From the NCBI RefSeq assembly GCF_028863665.1, contig NZ_JARBFX010000002.1, positions 539,988 through 603,987 on the forward strand: a stretch of DNA of 64,000 nt, given 5' to 3'. The notes under the pieces were generated by a model, which searched no databases, was not told the origin of the DNA, and saw nothing but the letters and a program-made list of their open reading frames with translations. Origin of the DNA: Aquabacter sediminis (GTDB lineage Bacteria; Pseudomonadota; Alphaproteobacteria; Rhizobiales; Xanthobacteraceae). This document shows, in pieces, positions 36,448 to 45,497 of this stretch (within the stretch, counting starts at the first letter, position 1; each line of letters starts with the position of its first letter). Both the position numbers and the translations under genes were made by a program.

Positions 36448-37200
36448 TCCGTCGATCGCTTAAAAAGACGCAATAATGGTGCTATTTTACCGGGGAAAAT
36501 GCCTTTAATTGGATCTGCTGCGTTTAATACCACCCCCTGTCGACAGCCGGCTACTTGCATACCTTCTGGGGGCGGGATCTCGCTTCCCATGGGACAGTCG
36601 AAAGAGGACAGCGAGTCTCACGTCCTTTGTTAATAGCCGTTCATCTTCGTCCAATACTTGAGAAATGAAATACAAAGCCCTCGTCATTTCGTCGGCTTTC
36701 TAGTCATCCCCTGACCCTCTGAGGGTCTCTCATGCCGCTTGGCCCGTATGATTGAGTGGGTTGCAGATCATCCTCCTAGCGTGCCTCGCGAGCTTTCCTC
36801 CCTCCCGCGCTGAGCACAGGCCCGATCGAGAGACATACACACTCGGATTGATGCGCGGTGCTGAGAAGGTCTTGAAAAGACGGCGCGAGAGCGTTTCCGC
36901 GATCGCGTGGCCGGCGCAAGGGTGGTTTTTTACCGCACTGCAACCGGCTGCACGGGGCGATCCGCGCGGGAGTTGCGTCCAGTTTGGAGCGGGCTTCTTT
37001 CCACAATGGGGGAATGGCGTACGCCCGCGCGCGAAAAGGAAGGCTCAAGGATCGGAGTTGTCTCCATCCGGTCAAAAGCCCCCGTCTGGCCCCTCGCGTC
37101 CCACCAAAGGGCGAAAATAACACCGCTCGCCCTTGCCCACTGCGCGCTGTTGCAATAAGTTTTGCCATCTTTGCCGAGCAGCATTGCAGGCCTGCAAATC
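36448..37200. other. Intergenic stretch of 750 bases without a convincing gene
   Basis: AT-rich at its left end (36450-36530), then mixed composition. The open frames here lack ribosome sites and have compositions unlike proteins. The best, a 122-codon frame from 36752 to 37120 with a short hydrophobic start, turns into Arg/Pro/Gly-rich sequence and I do not support it. One short palindrome is present: GACCCTC and GAGGGTC around a single T (36713-36727). The region separates the RTX locus from a divergent LysR gene and could hide a small RNA or far-upstream control sites. Confidence 0.5.
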
Positions 37201-38118
37201 ATGATCGCATGGGACGACTTCCGCCTGGTCCAGGCGATCGCTACCACCCGCTCCCTTGCGGGGGCAGCGGACGTCCTGGGAATTAACCATTCCACGGTAT
37301 TCCGCCGCCTCGGCACTCTGGAATCGACGCTCGGCACCCGCATTTTCGAGCGCGCGCGGAGCGGCTATGTGCCGACCGCCACCGGGGAGGAGATGGTGCG
37401 CCTGGCCGACAAGATGGCCGAGGATATCCTGACCGTGGAGCGCCATATCACCGGCCGGGACCTGCGTCCGTCCGGCGAGTTGCGGGTCACCACCAACGAT
37501 ACGCTTCTGATCCACCTGATGACGCCTGTCTTTGCGTCATTCCGAAGGGCCTTTCCCGAGATCCGGCTGGAAGTGGTGGTGTCCAACCAGTCTCTGAGCC
37601 TGTCCAAGCGAGATGCAGATGTCGCCATTCGGGCGAGCGATCGACCCGGAGATACGCTGGTTGGCCGGCGCATCGCCGGAATCGCGTGGGGCCTTTATGG
37701 GCGCCTGGACGCGTTGGAAGGTGGTGCATTCGACCCGGCGGACTTGCGCCGTCACGATTGGGTGGGATTCTCGGACAACCTGGCCTCGCTGCGCGCCGCC
37801 AAATGGCTGCGGGAGCGGGCGGGCGAGGACCGGGTGGTCTACAAGGTTAATTCGGTGCTTGGACTTGCGGAGGCGGCTGCAGCGGGGATCGGCCTTGCCC
37901 TGCTCCCCTGCTTCATCGGCGCGGCGACGCCGGGCCTCTCGCGCCTCGCCGGCCCCCTGCCTGACATGGAGGCGAGTCTGTGGCTCGTGACGCACCCCGA
38001 CATCAAGGGCACGGCCCGGGTGCGCTCCTTCATGGACCATATGGCCCGTGAACTCTCCCGGCGGCGCGGACTGATCGAAGGGCGCGAAGAGATCCCTGGA
38101 GGGACGTCGGGCGAATGA
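37201..38118 (+). CDS. LysR-family transcriptional regulator
   Basis: 305-residue LysR protein: winged helix at about residues 3-60 (DDFRLVQAIATTRSLAGAAD, NHSTVFRRLGTLESTLG), effector domain from about residue 88. The opening IAWDDFRLVQA is the same subgroup as the regulator at 23035. The ATG at 37201 fits family length; an earlier ATG 13 codons upstream is possible. Neighbours are the long intergenic stretch and a convergent secreted-protein gene, so its target is not obvious from position; the RTX locus, transcribed away from it, is one candidate. Confidence 0.8.
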   Translation: MIAWDDFRLVQAIATTRSLAGAADVLGINHSTVFRRLGTLESTLGTRIFERARSGYVPTATGEEMVRLADKMAEDILTVERHITGRDLRPSGELRVTTNDTLLIHLMTPVFASFRRAFPEIRLEVVVSNQSLSLSKRDADVAIRASDRPGDTLVGRRIAGIAWGLYGRLDALEGGAFDPADLRRHDWVGFSDNLASLRAAKWLRERAGEDRVVYKVNSVLGLAEAAAAGIGLALLPCFIGAATPGLSRLAGPLPDMEASLWLVTHPDIKGTARVRSFMDHMARELSRRRGLIEGREEIPGGTSGE

Positions 38119-38138
38119 CGCCGTGCGCCCGGCGCGCG

Positions 38139-38600
38139 CTATTCTGCCGAGGTGTCCTGCGCCACAGCCTCACTGGCCCGCGGCTTGCGGCGGCTGGCCA
38201 CCTTGGGCGCGTCGGACCCGAGGCGCGTAAACTCGCACCACATGGTTTCGACACCGGCCAGGTTGCCGCGGAATGTGGAAGCGCTGGTCTTCACCACCTC
38301 GAAGCATGGCTCGAAGGTCATGCCTTCGACGAAGCCGCACACATTCTCCCCCCGCACCCGAACGGAATTGGGCGGCAGCCGGACGAAACGCGTCTGCCCC
38401 TGGGAGCGCATGGTGATGGTCCCCGCCACCGAGCCGTCAGAGAAGATGCGGCCGGCACCGGTCGTCCCCTCGAAGCAGGTGAAGGTGAAGGTTCGCCCGA
38501 CGACGAACGCCTTTGCCTGGTCGGGATTGAGTGACTGCGCGTGGGCCGCCCCCATCCCGAAGAAGGCGATTCCGGCTGCCGCAAGGAGTGTGCTTCGCAT
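38139..38600 (-). CDS. Small secreted protein with four cysteines, unknown function
   Basis: 153 residues with a clear Sec signal peptide (MRSTLLAAAGIAFFG...AHA, cleavage after about residue 21). The mature part has four cysteines (in FTCFEG, ENVCGF, EPCFEV, MWCEFT) that could form two disulfides, and a basic tail. I do not recognise the family. The ATG at 38600 gives the signal peptide; the frame is open for 28 codons before it without looking like protein. It is convergent with the LysR gene and lies 168 bases downstream of the MFS gene start-side neighbour. Confidence 0.7.
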   Translation of the reverse strand: MRSTLLAAAGIAFFGMGAAHAQSLNPDQAKAFVVGRTFTFTCFEGTTGAGRIFSDGSVAGTITMRSQGQTRFVRLPPNSVRVRGENVCGFVEGMTFEPCFEVVKTSASTFRGNLAGVETMWCEFTRLGSDAPKVASRRKPRASEAVAQDTSAE

Positions 38601-38768
38601 GGGGACCGTGGAACGATGGTTGTGACACCGTGATACAGCGCCTTGGTTAACAAATACGATGCAACAGAGGCTCCTCGCGGGCAAGACGAAGGAGAGCGCG
38701 CGGGTCGCTCGCAGGTCGCTTTCGTCGAAGCCTGTGGCGCATCTGTCGCGCCACAGGCAGGGCGCACA

Positions 38769-40007
38769 TCACACCGCGGCCATCGCCGGGCGCACCACAG
38801 GACGTTCGCGGATCGGCAAGTTGATGGCGGCGGAGGCGAAGGACAGGGCCACGGAGAGCCACCAGACCACCGCATAGGACCCCGTCATCTCGTACAGGAT
38901 GCCACCGAGATAGACGCCCAGGAAGCCGCCCACCTGGTGGCTGAAGAAGGCGAAGCCGTAGAGCATCGCCATATAACGGGTGCCGAACATGAGCATGACG
39001 AGCCCGGACGTCGGCGGGACCGTCGACAGCCACAGCAACCCGATCGCCGCACCGAAAACAAAGCAGCTCATGGGCGAAATGGGCGCCAGGACGAAGATCG
39101 CAATGGCCACGCCGCGTGCGGCATAGATGAAGGCGAGCATCCACTTGCGGGAAAAGCGCGAGGCGAGCGCCCCCGCTCCGATGGACCCGACAATGTTGAA
39201 TAGGCCGATCAGGGCCAGTGTCGTGCCGCCCACCGCCGGCGTGATGCCATTGTCGGCGAGATAGGCCGGCATATGCACGGTCACGAAGGCCAGCTGGAAC
39301 CCGCAGGTGAAGAAGCCAAGCACCAGGAAGACATAGCTGGGATGACCGAAGGCCTCGCTCAGAGCGGCACCCAGCGATTGGGCCGGCGCACTGGCGGCGG
39401 AGGGCGTGGCTGACCCCCGTGTGGCCAGCGCGAAGGAGAGCGGAATGACCAGCAGCAGGATGACGGCAAAGATGACCAAGGTCTCCTGCCATCCCACCGA
39501 GCCGATCAGCCCTGTCGCCAGCGGGGGGAAGAGGAACTGGCCGAAGGAGCCGGCCGCCGTGCCCGCGCCAAAGCCCAGGGAGCGCCAACGCTCCGGCAGG
39601 AGCTTGCCAAAGGCCGCGAGCACGAGATTGAAGGAACAGGCGGATAGGCCGAAGCCCACCATCACGCCCGCGCTCAGGTGCAGAAGGCCCGGCGTGATGG
39701 CCATGGACATGAGCGCCAGGCCACCGGCATAGACGATGGCGCCGGCGCACAGCACCTTGACGGTGCCGAACCGATCCGCGATTGCGCCGGCAAAGGGAGA
39801 GCCGAGTCCCCAGAGCAGGTTCTGCAGGGCCAGGGCGAGGCCAAACACGTCCCGGCCCCAGCCGAACTGGCTGGACATGGGCAGCAGGAAAAAGCCGGAC
39901 GCTGAGCGGGGGCCAAATGTGAGCATGGCGATCAGGCAGCCGGCGACTACGATCAGCCACGTGGACGCGCGCGCCACGGGTGCGCGAGAAGAGGAAGCGG
40001 AATTCAT
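38769..40007 (-). CDS. MFS transporter
   Basis: 412-residue major-facilitator protein with twelve hydrophobic segments. Seen: the loop 2-3 motif region GLGSPFAGAIADRFGTVKVL (G-x3-D-R-x-G type), and the matching GALASRFSRKWML in the second half, with IGLLWLSTVPPTSGLVMLMF later. The general pattern resembles the oxalate/formate-antiporter-like or monocarboxylate group of MFS carriers; the cargo cannot be read. The upstream 245 bases contain two inverted repeats (40087-40107 and 40115-40136) that may bind a regulator. It probably forms a single-gene unit. Confidence 0.82.
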   Translation of the reverse strand: MNSASSSRAPVARASTWLIVVAGCLIAMLTFGPRSASGFFLLPMSSQFGWGRDVFGLALALQNLLWGLGSPFAGAIADRFGTVKVLCAGAIVYAGGLALMSMAITPGLLHLSAGVMVGFGLSACSFNLVLAAFGKLLPERWRSLGFGAGTAAGSFGQFLFPPLATGLIGSVGWQETLVIFAVILLLVIPLSFALATRGSATPSAASAPAQSLGAALSEAFGHPSYVFLVLGFFTCGFQLAFVTVHMPAYLADNGITPAVGGTTLALIGLFNIVGSIGAGALASRFSRKWMLAFIYAARGVAIAIFVLAPISPMSCFVFGAAIGLLWLSTVPPTSGLVMLMFGTRYMAMLYGFAFFSHQVGGFLGVYLGGILYEMTGSYAVVWWLSVALSFASAAINLPIRERPVVRPAMAAV

Positions 40008-40086
40008 GAACGTGACCTCGGGCGAGGGATTCCCCTCTTTTCCCGACCACCATAAGGCACGTGAAGCCGCTGTAAAAAATCAATCT

Positions 40087-40136
40087 TCGTCACGTTATGC
40101 ATGACGAATTCTCATGTATGCCTGTTTTTGCATACA
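40087..40136. promoter_or_regulatory. Two inverted repeats upstream of the MFS gene
   Basis: TCGTCA and TGACGA separated by nine bases (40087-40107), and TGTATGC and GCATACA separated by eight bases (40115-40136). They lie 80-129 bases before the MFS start, where operators or activator sites would be. The second resembles GntR- or LacI-type sites in general form only. Confidence 0.5.
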
Positions 40137-40207
40137 GACCTGCCCAGCGTCGGCACCTGGTTGCCGCATCGCACGGAACCCACCGGCACAGGGGCCAGAC
40201 ATGGAAA

Positions 40208-40237
40208 ATGGCCCGCCTCCCGAAGGCGGCGGGCCAT
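40208..40237 (-). terminator. Intrinsic terminator after the Spy-like gene
   Basis: ATGGCCCGCC (40208-40217) and GGCGGGCCAT (40228-40237), a ten-base perfect stem. On the minus strand it is followed by TTTTCC (plus-strand AAAA at 40205-40208). It lies 16 bases past the stop of the 40253-40804 gene. Confidence 0.85.
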
Positions 40238-40252
40238 CCTTAACGGGCCAGG

Positions 40253-40804
40253 TCAGCCGCGACGCGGACCCCCCGGACCCTGGCCGGGGCCGTGGTGCAT
40301 GAAGGGCCCCTTCAGAAGGTCCTCGCGCAGCAGGATCTGCAGGCGATGCTTCTGCCCGTCGTCCAGGGTCTTGTAGAGCGGCTCTGCGGCGTCCGCGATC
40401 TTCTTCAGGTCGCCGGCGCGCGACGTCATCATGTCCGCCTGAAGCCGAAGGCGCTCGATGGGATCGGGCCGGGCATTGTCAGCACGGGCTTTCTGCATCT
40501 CCGCGCGGCGGGCGGAGACATCCGCAGCGGTGGCGCGCAGAGCGTCCTCCACGGCAGGCCAGAGCTTTTCCTGATCCGGGGTCAGCTTGAGGCCGGTCTT
40601 CAGGGCGGCGATGCGGGCATCGGTCAAGGCCGCACGGTCGGCGGGACTGGGCTTCCAGCGCCCCTGGTCCTGCGCCTGTTCTCCAGCAGCCGGCGGCCCG
40701 CCCGCTGGACCTCCGGCCGGGCCGGGGCCGGGATTGGCCGCATAGGTGGCGACCGAACCTGCCAGGAGTGCAGCGGTGGTGGCGGCAATGATGGCCTTCT
40801 TCAT
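40253..40804 (-). CDS. Spy/CpxP-like periplasmic protein with LTxxQ-type motif
   Basis: 183 residues: signal peptide (MKKAIIAATTAALLAGSVATYA), a Pro/Gly-rich spacer to about residue 48, then an all-helical domain with LKLTPDQEKLWPAVEDALR, the LTxxQ-type motif of the Spy/CpxP family, and a second related stretch YKTLDDGQKHRLQIL. The end is Gly/His/Pro-rich (HHGPGQGPGGPRRG). Known relatives are ATP-independent periplasmic chaperones or envelope-stress sensors; metal binding by the His-rich tail is possible. Single-gene unit with its own terminator; 256 bases upstream are AT-rich and hold no gene. Confidence 0.85.
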   Translation of the reverse strand: MKKAIIAATTAALLAGSVATYAANPGPGPAGGPAGGPPAAGEQAQDQGRWKPSPADRAALTDARIAALKTGLKLTPDQEKLWPAVEDALRATAADVSARRAEMQKARADNARPDPIERLRLQADMMTSRAGDLKKIADAAEPLYKTLDDGQKHRLQILLREDLLKGPFMHHGPGQGPGGPRRG

Positions 40805-41060
40805 GTCTCATCCTCCGATGATGATGGGATGAGGATGAAGCCCACGGAACCGGGCTTCAACTTAAAGATATGTAATTTTTCGCAAGCTCAGCCGTGCGGA
40901 TATTTATTCATTTTGCGATAACGCTAAGTCACCGAAAATTACATTCGGATACAAACAGGCGAATTTTCACCACATTTGACAAATTACTTCCAAAATGGAT
41001 GCCTTTGCAGGCACACACCGTCGCCGCCGGACTGCACGATGCAGCGTGCGCCCTCACTCC

Positions 41061-41969
41061 CTAGAAAAGCCGATGGGTTTCTCTCGGACGCACGTGAACA
41101 TCGCCGGCTTCATAGCCCCGGCTTTCCATGGTGCAGGCCCAGTCGCCAGGGGTGCCCGAGACCCGGTAGAGATTATAGCGCCCCGGTCCCCTGCCGTCCT
41201 CCGGTCCCGCGGATGCCGATGGTACGCCAATGACCGGAATATCGCGCTCCGCCGTCGCAATTCTGCCGATGGACGCCCGATGGTCGTGGCCGTGCAGCAC
41301 CAGCTCCGCCCCCGCGTCCGCCAGCACGTCGCGCACGGCTGACGCATCCCGCAAGTCCCGGTGAAAGGCGCGCTCCCCCACGGGGGGATGGTGGATCAGC
41401 ACGACCCGGAACAGGCCCTCTTCCTTCAGTTTCCGCAATTGGACCCGGAGCCGCTCGCGCTGTTGGCGTCCCACCTTTCCGCTCGCCAGGAAAGCGGCCG
41501 TGGGGATGGCCGTAGAGACGCCAATGAGGGCCACCGGCCCGCGCCGGCGGACGAAGGGAAAGGCGTCCACGTCCAGCGGCGTGTGAGGATGGGTGTCGTC
41601 GCCGGAGAGAAAGGGCGCCCAATGCTCCAGATGATAGGTCAAGGCGGAGCGAACATAGGTGTCGTGGTTTCCGGGGATGACTGTCACATCGTGCGGGTCA
41701 CCGAGGGAGGACAGGAAGGTGGCGCCGGTGTCGAACTCCGCCGGCAGGCTCACATTCACGAGGTCTCCGGTGACCGCGATATGGTCTGCCCCCTGGGCCA
41801 AAAGGTCGTTCAGGAGCGGAGTCAGCGTTGCCGCGCCGAAATTCCGACGCCGCGCACCGATCCAGTTCATCATTCCGAAGAAGCGCTTGCCGAGAAGCTC
41901 GGACAAGCGCGCCTCCGGGATGGGGCCGAGATGCGGATCGGAAAGATGGGCAAGCACGAACGGTTCCAC
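41061..41969 (-). CDS. Calcineurin-like metallophosphoesterase
   Basis: 302-residue phosphoesterase with all five metallophosphoesterase blocks: HLSDPHLG (D-x-H), TGDLVN (GD), PGNHDTY (GNHD), VVLIHHPP and LHGHDHRA (GHxH). It has no signal peptide, so it is probably cytoplasmic; substrates in the family include cyclic nucleotides, phosphoproteins and UDP-sugars. The GTG at 41969 is chosen because AGAAGGGG lies five bases before it and the domain begins at once; an 83-codon upstream extension is Arg/Pro-rich and unlikely. It is divergent from the glycosidase-like gene at 42235. Confidence 0.83.
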   Translation of the reverse strand: MEPFVLAHLSDPHLGPIPEARLSELLGKRFFGMMNWIGARRRNFGAATLTPLLNDLLAQGADHIAVTGDLVNVSLPAEFDTGATFLSSLGDPHDVTVIPGNHDTYVRSALTYHLEHWAPFLSGDDTHPHTPLDVDAFPFVRRRGPVALIGVSTAIPTAAFLASGKVGRQQRERLRVQLRKLKEEGLFRVVLIHHPPVGERAFHRDLRDASAVRDVLADAGAELVLHGHDHRASIGRIATAERDIPVIGVPSASAGPEDGRGPGRYNLYRVSGTPGDWACTMESRGYEAGDVHVRPRETHRLF

Positions 41970-42234
41970 AGGTGCCCCTTCTGGCTCTCGCCCTAAACGC
42001 TCCACGGGCCGACAGGTTCTCCCGTTTCGGCCCGTCCCTTCTTTAGGGCGAGTGCGGCCGGGAGGAAACCGCGAGATCCGCCGGCCGCATCGCAATGCCG
42101 CGCCCTGATCGGAAGGGGCAAAGGGAATGTGACCTAAGGACATCATCCGTGACGCACCGCCGCTGCTATAAGGTCTCATTGACACCATCGTCGGGGACGA
42201 GATTCCCCTCTCTGCCACTCCTCAGGAGCCATTC

Positions 42235-43470
42235 GTGCGATCACTTCCCCTCGCCACCATCCTGTTTGCACTGCTCGCCACGCCCGCGGCGGCCAGCGTG
42301 GTGAGCATTCGCGGCACGGAATTGCGGCTCGATGGAGCACCCTTCATCGCCAATGGCGCCGCAGGCCAGACGCGCCTTGCGGAGTTGAAGGGCGTCGGAG
42401 CAACCGTGGTGCGCACCTATGGGGAGGATCCCGGTCCGGTGCTCGATGCCGCGCAGCGGGCGGGGCTGAAGGTGATTGTGGGCTTCTGGCTCGAACATCC
42501 CCGGCGCGGCTTCGACTATCGCAACCGCGCCGCCGTGGAGGCTCAGCTGGACCAGTTGCGACGGATGGTGGAGCACTATCACAGCCACCCCGCCCTTCTT
42601 GCCTGGAGCGTCGGCAACGAGGTGGAGACGGAGCTCACCCCAGCACAAGCTGCCCCCGTCTGGCCCGCCATCGAGGAGGCAGCCCAGCTCGTCAAGAAGA
42701 TCGATCCCTCCCATCCGGTCATGGCGGTCCTGGCCGATACCGGCGAGGACAAGGTTTCCACCTTGCGCCGTCTCGCTCCTTCGGTGGATCTGCTGGGCAT
42801 CAACGCCTATGGCGACAGCCTGCTCACCGTGGTCGGACGCGCCCGCAGCCAGGGCTGGAGCGGCCCGATCATCATCACCGAGCTGGGCGCCCTCGGCCAA
42901 TGGCAGGCGGGCAAGACCCCCTGGGGCGCCCCCATCGAGCCCACCAGCACGGAGAAGGCAGACAAGGTGAAAGCCTATCTGCAGGTGCTCAAGCAGGGAC
43001 AGACCGGCGCCCTCCCCTTCTATTGGGGCCAGAAGCAGGAGGTCACCCCAACCTGGCACAGCCTCTTCCTGCCCACCGGCGAATGGACCGAGACGGTGCA
43101 GGTGATGGCCGAAACCTGGGGCGGCCACACGCCCGGCGATGACAAGGCGCCGCGCATCCTCGCCCTTCGCGCCCGTGGCCCCGCGAGTGTCCCGACGGGC
43201 CAGCCGCTGGACATCGAGCTGAAGGCGACCGATCCCGACGGCGATGCCCTGAAGGTCGAATGGCAGGTGATGGCAGAAACCCATGTGAAAGGCGTGGGTG
43301 GCGACGCCGAGCCTGTTCCGGCGAGCTTCCCCGAGGCCGTCCGCGAGGCGAGTTCGAGCGGTGTGCGCGTGCAGGGGCTCGCCCCCGGCAATTACCGCGC
43401 CTTCGTGGTGGTGCGCGACGGGCGCGGGGCCGCGGCCGTGGGCAATGTGCCGTTCCAGGTGCGGGACTGA
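42235..43470 (+). CDS. Secreted glycoside-hydrolase-like protein
   Basis: 411 residues: signal peptide (about 1-21, ending PAAAS), a TIM-barrel glycosidase domain (about 24-300) and a C-terminal Ig/cadherin-like beta domain (about 315-411, DIELKATDPDGDALKVEW). Candidate catalytic residues are the Glu in LLAWSVGNEVETEL (acid/base) and the Glu in IIITELGALGQW (nucleophile), the spacing expected for clan GH-A enzymes. The target glucan is unknown. It starts with GTG at 42235, seven bases after AGGAG. It may trim or anchor a cell-envelope polysaccharide; no polysaccharide genes are adjacent. Confidence 0.75.
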   Translation: MRSLPLATILFALLATPAAASVVSIRGTELRLDGAPFIANGAAGQTRLAELKGVGATVVRTYGEDPGPVLDAAQRAGLKVIVGFWLEHPRRGFDYRNRAAVEAQLDQLRRMVEHYHSHPALLAWSVGNEVETELTPAQAAPVWPAIEEAAQLVKKIDPSHPVMAVLADTGEDKVSTLRRLAPSVDLLGINAYGDSLLTVVGRARSQGWSGPIIITELGALGQWQAGKTPWGAPIEPTSTEKADKVKAYLQVLKQGQTGALPFYWGQKQEVTPTWHSLFLPTGEWTETVQVMAETWGGHTPGDDKAPRILALRARGPASVPTGQPLDIELKATDPDGDALKVEWQVMAETHVKGVGGDAEPVPASFPEAVREASSSGVRVQGLAPGNYRAFVVVRDGRGAAAVGNVPFQVRD

Positions 43471-43736
43471 ACGGGCCTCGTCGAAATGTGGAGCGGGGGC
43501 ACGGCAACGGTCCCGCTCCGCTTCCCTCTCGCCGGCCGCCGCACTAAAGTCTGTCCGCCGAAACGCTATCTGGCCAACCGGTTCGACATCCGCCGAACGC
43601 CGTCAACAAGGATAGCCGGGCTGGAGCCCGCATCCTGGACCCTTCCGGTGCCTGGACTTGCGGCTCCAAGACAGGAGCGCACGCGCTCCCTCTCGGTGTC
43701 TTGAAAACGCGCAGCCATCTTATGGAGGATGCTCCC

Positions 43737-44246
43737 ATGGCAAAGATCAACAAGCTGCTGGTCGGCGAATCCCTCGTCGGCGACGGCAACGAAGTCGCCC
43801 ATATCGACCTGATCATGGGCCCGCGCGGCTCGGCGGCGGAAACCGCTTTCGTGAATGCCCTCACCAACAACAAGGACGGCTTCACCACCCTCCTGGCGGT
43901 GGTGGAACCCAACCTTCTGGCCAAGCCGAACACGGTTCTTTTCAACAAGGTGACCATCAAGGATGCGCGTCAGGCCGTGCAGATGTTCGGCCCGGCGCAA
44001 TATGCGGTGGCCAAGGCCGTGACAGACAGCGTCGAGGACGGCACCATCCCAGCCGAAGAGGCCGACGACATTTTCATTTGCGTCGGCGTATTCATTCACT
44101 GGGAGGCGTCGGACGACGCCAAGATCCAGGAATTCAACTACACCGCCACCAAGGAAGCCATCGCCCGCGCTGTAGCTGGCGAGCCCAAGGCTGCCGACGT
44201 GGTGCAGAAGGCCAAGACGGCGCATCACCCCTTCGCGGCGTCCTGA
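43737..44246 (+). CDS. fae: Formaldehyde-activating enzyme
   Basis: 169-residue enzyme that condenses formaldehyde with tetrahydromethanopterin to methylene-H4MPT, the entry step of formaldehyde oxidation in methylotrophs. Seen: [20 protein letters not shown] with the catalytic His, [39 protein letters not shown], and [15 protein letters not shown]. Length and motifs are those of true Fae rather than the shorter-motif paralogues. The ATG at 43737 follows GGAGGAT. It stands alone: no mch, mtdB, fhc or H4MPT synthesis genes are in the window, so its partners are elsewhere. The upstream 260 bases may hold its promoter. Confidence 0.93.
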   Translation: MAKINKLLVGESLVGDGNEVAHIDLIMGPRGSAAETAFVNALTNNKDGFTTLLAVVEPNLLAKPNTVLFNKVTIKDARQAVQMFGPAQYAVAKAVTDSVEDGTIPAEEADDIFICVGVFIHWEASDDAKIQEFNYTATKEAIARAVAGEPKAADVVQKAKTAHHPFAAS

Positions 44247-44301
44247 CCCGAAGCGTGACGCTCTTCCGCGGCGGTCCCTCACCGGGGCCGCCGCTCCTCC
44301 T

Positions 44302-44655
44302 TCAGAACAGCCGGCCGCCGTCCGGCACCTTCAGCGACGGGCCGATGAGGACCACCGCGCCGTCAGCATCGGGAAAGCCCAGGGTCAGCACTTCCGACAT
44401 GAAGGGGCCGATCTGGCGCGGCGGAAAATTCACCACCGCTGCAACTTGGCGTCCAATGAGATCGTCCGGCGTGTAGTGCACGGTGATCTGGGCCGACGAT
44501 TTCTTCACCCCGATCTCCGGCCCGAAGTCGATGCGCAGCTTGAAGGCGGGCTTGCGAGCCTGCGGAAACGGCTCTGCCTCGACAATGGTGCCGACCCGGA
44601 CGTCCACCTTCATGAAGTCGTCAAAGCTGATGGTTTCGGCGATCTTCTGGGTCAT
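44302..44655 (-). CDS. csaA: CsaA-type tRNA-binding-domain protein
   Basis: 117-residue single tRNA-binding OB-fold protein. Seen: ISFDDFMKVDVRVGTIVEAE, RKPAFKLRIDFGPEIGVKKS, LIGRQVAAVVNFPPRQIGPF and EVLTLGFPDADGAVVLI, the complete CsaA pattern. In Bacillus the homologue acts as an export-related chaperone; in proteobacteria its role is less defined. GAGG eight bases upstream of 44655 sets this ATG over an open 28-codon extension. It is convergent with fae and lies 102 bases after the TetR gene. Confidence 0.9.
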   Translation of the reverse strand: MTQKIAETISFDDFMKVDVRVGTIVEAEPFPQARKPAFKLRIDFGPEIGVKKSSAQITVHYTPDDLIGRQVAAVVNFPPRQIGPFMSEVLTLGFPDADGAVVLIGPSLKVPDGGRLF

Positions 44656-44757
44656 GGCTTGTTCCTCGGGCATCAGGGGCATGGCGGGCGAATCGCCCGC
44701 GTGCGCTGAGCCTTTGGATAACAGAGCGCTCGCCGGCACGAAGCAGGGGGCGGCCGC

Positions 44758-45414
44758 TCACGCCTCCTCCACACCCTCCGGACGCGTCGGCACAGCGGCC
44801 GAGGCGCGGCGCACCCGCCACGGCAAGGCGATGTAGGCGAGGTCGTCGAGCATATCGAGCAACTTTGCGCCGCTGCGCAATTCCCGGTCGAGCGCCGCCA
44901 TGGTGCGGGAGAGACCGGGATCCTCATCCTTCAGCCACACCTCCACCACGCGGGCGAACAGGAGCGCAAGGCCGTGGGCCTTCACATCTCCTTCCAGGCC
45001 TGCAGAATCGATGCCGGCGGCCGCCAGCATCCAGCGCTGGGACTGCGTATTGCTCTTCAGCAACGCCGCGGCGAGCGCCGGATTGCGGCGCGCCGAAGCG
45101 AAAAGGGAGGCGATGGCCGGCCGGTGCGGCTCGAGGGCATCGAGCCGGCGCATGAGCACCTCGAACAGCCGCTCATGGGGGCTCTCCCCCGCCATGTCGT
45201 CGGCAAGCCCACCTTCCGCCAGCACCTCCAGATCAACACTCTTGCCGAGGGCGAACAGGAAGTCGAACGTGGAGGAGAAGCCCACCCGCATCTGCGACAG
45301 CGGAACGCCGGCCCGCGACGCGATCTGCGCGTAGGTCACGCGCTCAAAGCCCTGTTCGGCGACGAGGGCAAGAAAGGCGTTGAGGCACGCCGCGCGCGTG
45401 GTTTCGGACACCAT
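44758..45414 (-). CDS. TetR-family transcriptional regulator
   Basis: 218 residues. The N-terminal helix-turn-helix is seen at about 5-50 (ACLNAFLALVAEQGFERVTY, AQIASRAGVPLSQMRVGF), followed by an all-helical ligand-binding domain resembling the COQ9/RpsU-divergent type of TetR proteins found in alphaproteobacteria (WLKDEDPGLSRTMAALDREL). Exact targets are unknown. It follows proC on the same strand but is separated from it by a strong 15-base stem, and csaA lies downstream. Confidence 0.8.
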   Translation of the reverse strand: MVSETTRAACLNAFLALVAEQGFERVTYAQIASRAGVPLSQMRVGFSSTFDFLFALGKSVDLEVLAEGGLADDMAGESPHERLFEVLMRRLDALEPHRPAIASLFASARRNPALAAALLKSNTQSQRWMLAAAGIDSAGLEGDVKAHGLALLFARVVEVWLKDEDPGLSRTMAALDRELRSGAKLLDMLDDLAYIALPWRVRRASAAVPTRPEGVEEA

Positions 45415-45451
45415 GGTGAGCCTCCCGTTCGTGCTGCCGCCCCGATGTGTG

Positions 45452-45487
45452 AACGGCGATCGCCTCCCTCAAGAGGCGATCGCCGTT
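45452..45487 (-). terminator. Strong hairpin after proC
   Basis: AACGGCGATCGCCTC (45452-45466) and GAGGCGATCGCCGTT (45473-45487) form a perfect 15-base stem with a six-base loop, 11 bases past the proC stop. No long T tract follows on the minus strand. It separates proC from the TetR gene. Confidence 0.7.
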
Positions 45488-45497
45488 GAACGCCTCT

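Noticed and set aside
36752..37120. 122-codon open frame with a short hydrophobic start
   Set aside because: No ribosome site, and after 20 codons the sequence becomes Arg/Pro/Gly-rich with no protein character.
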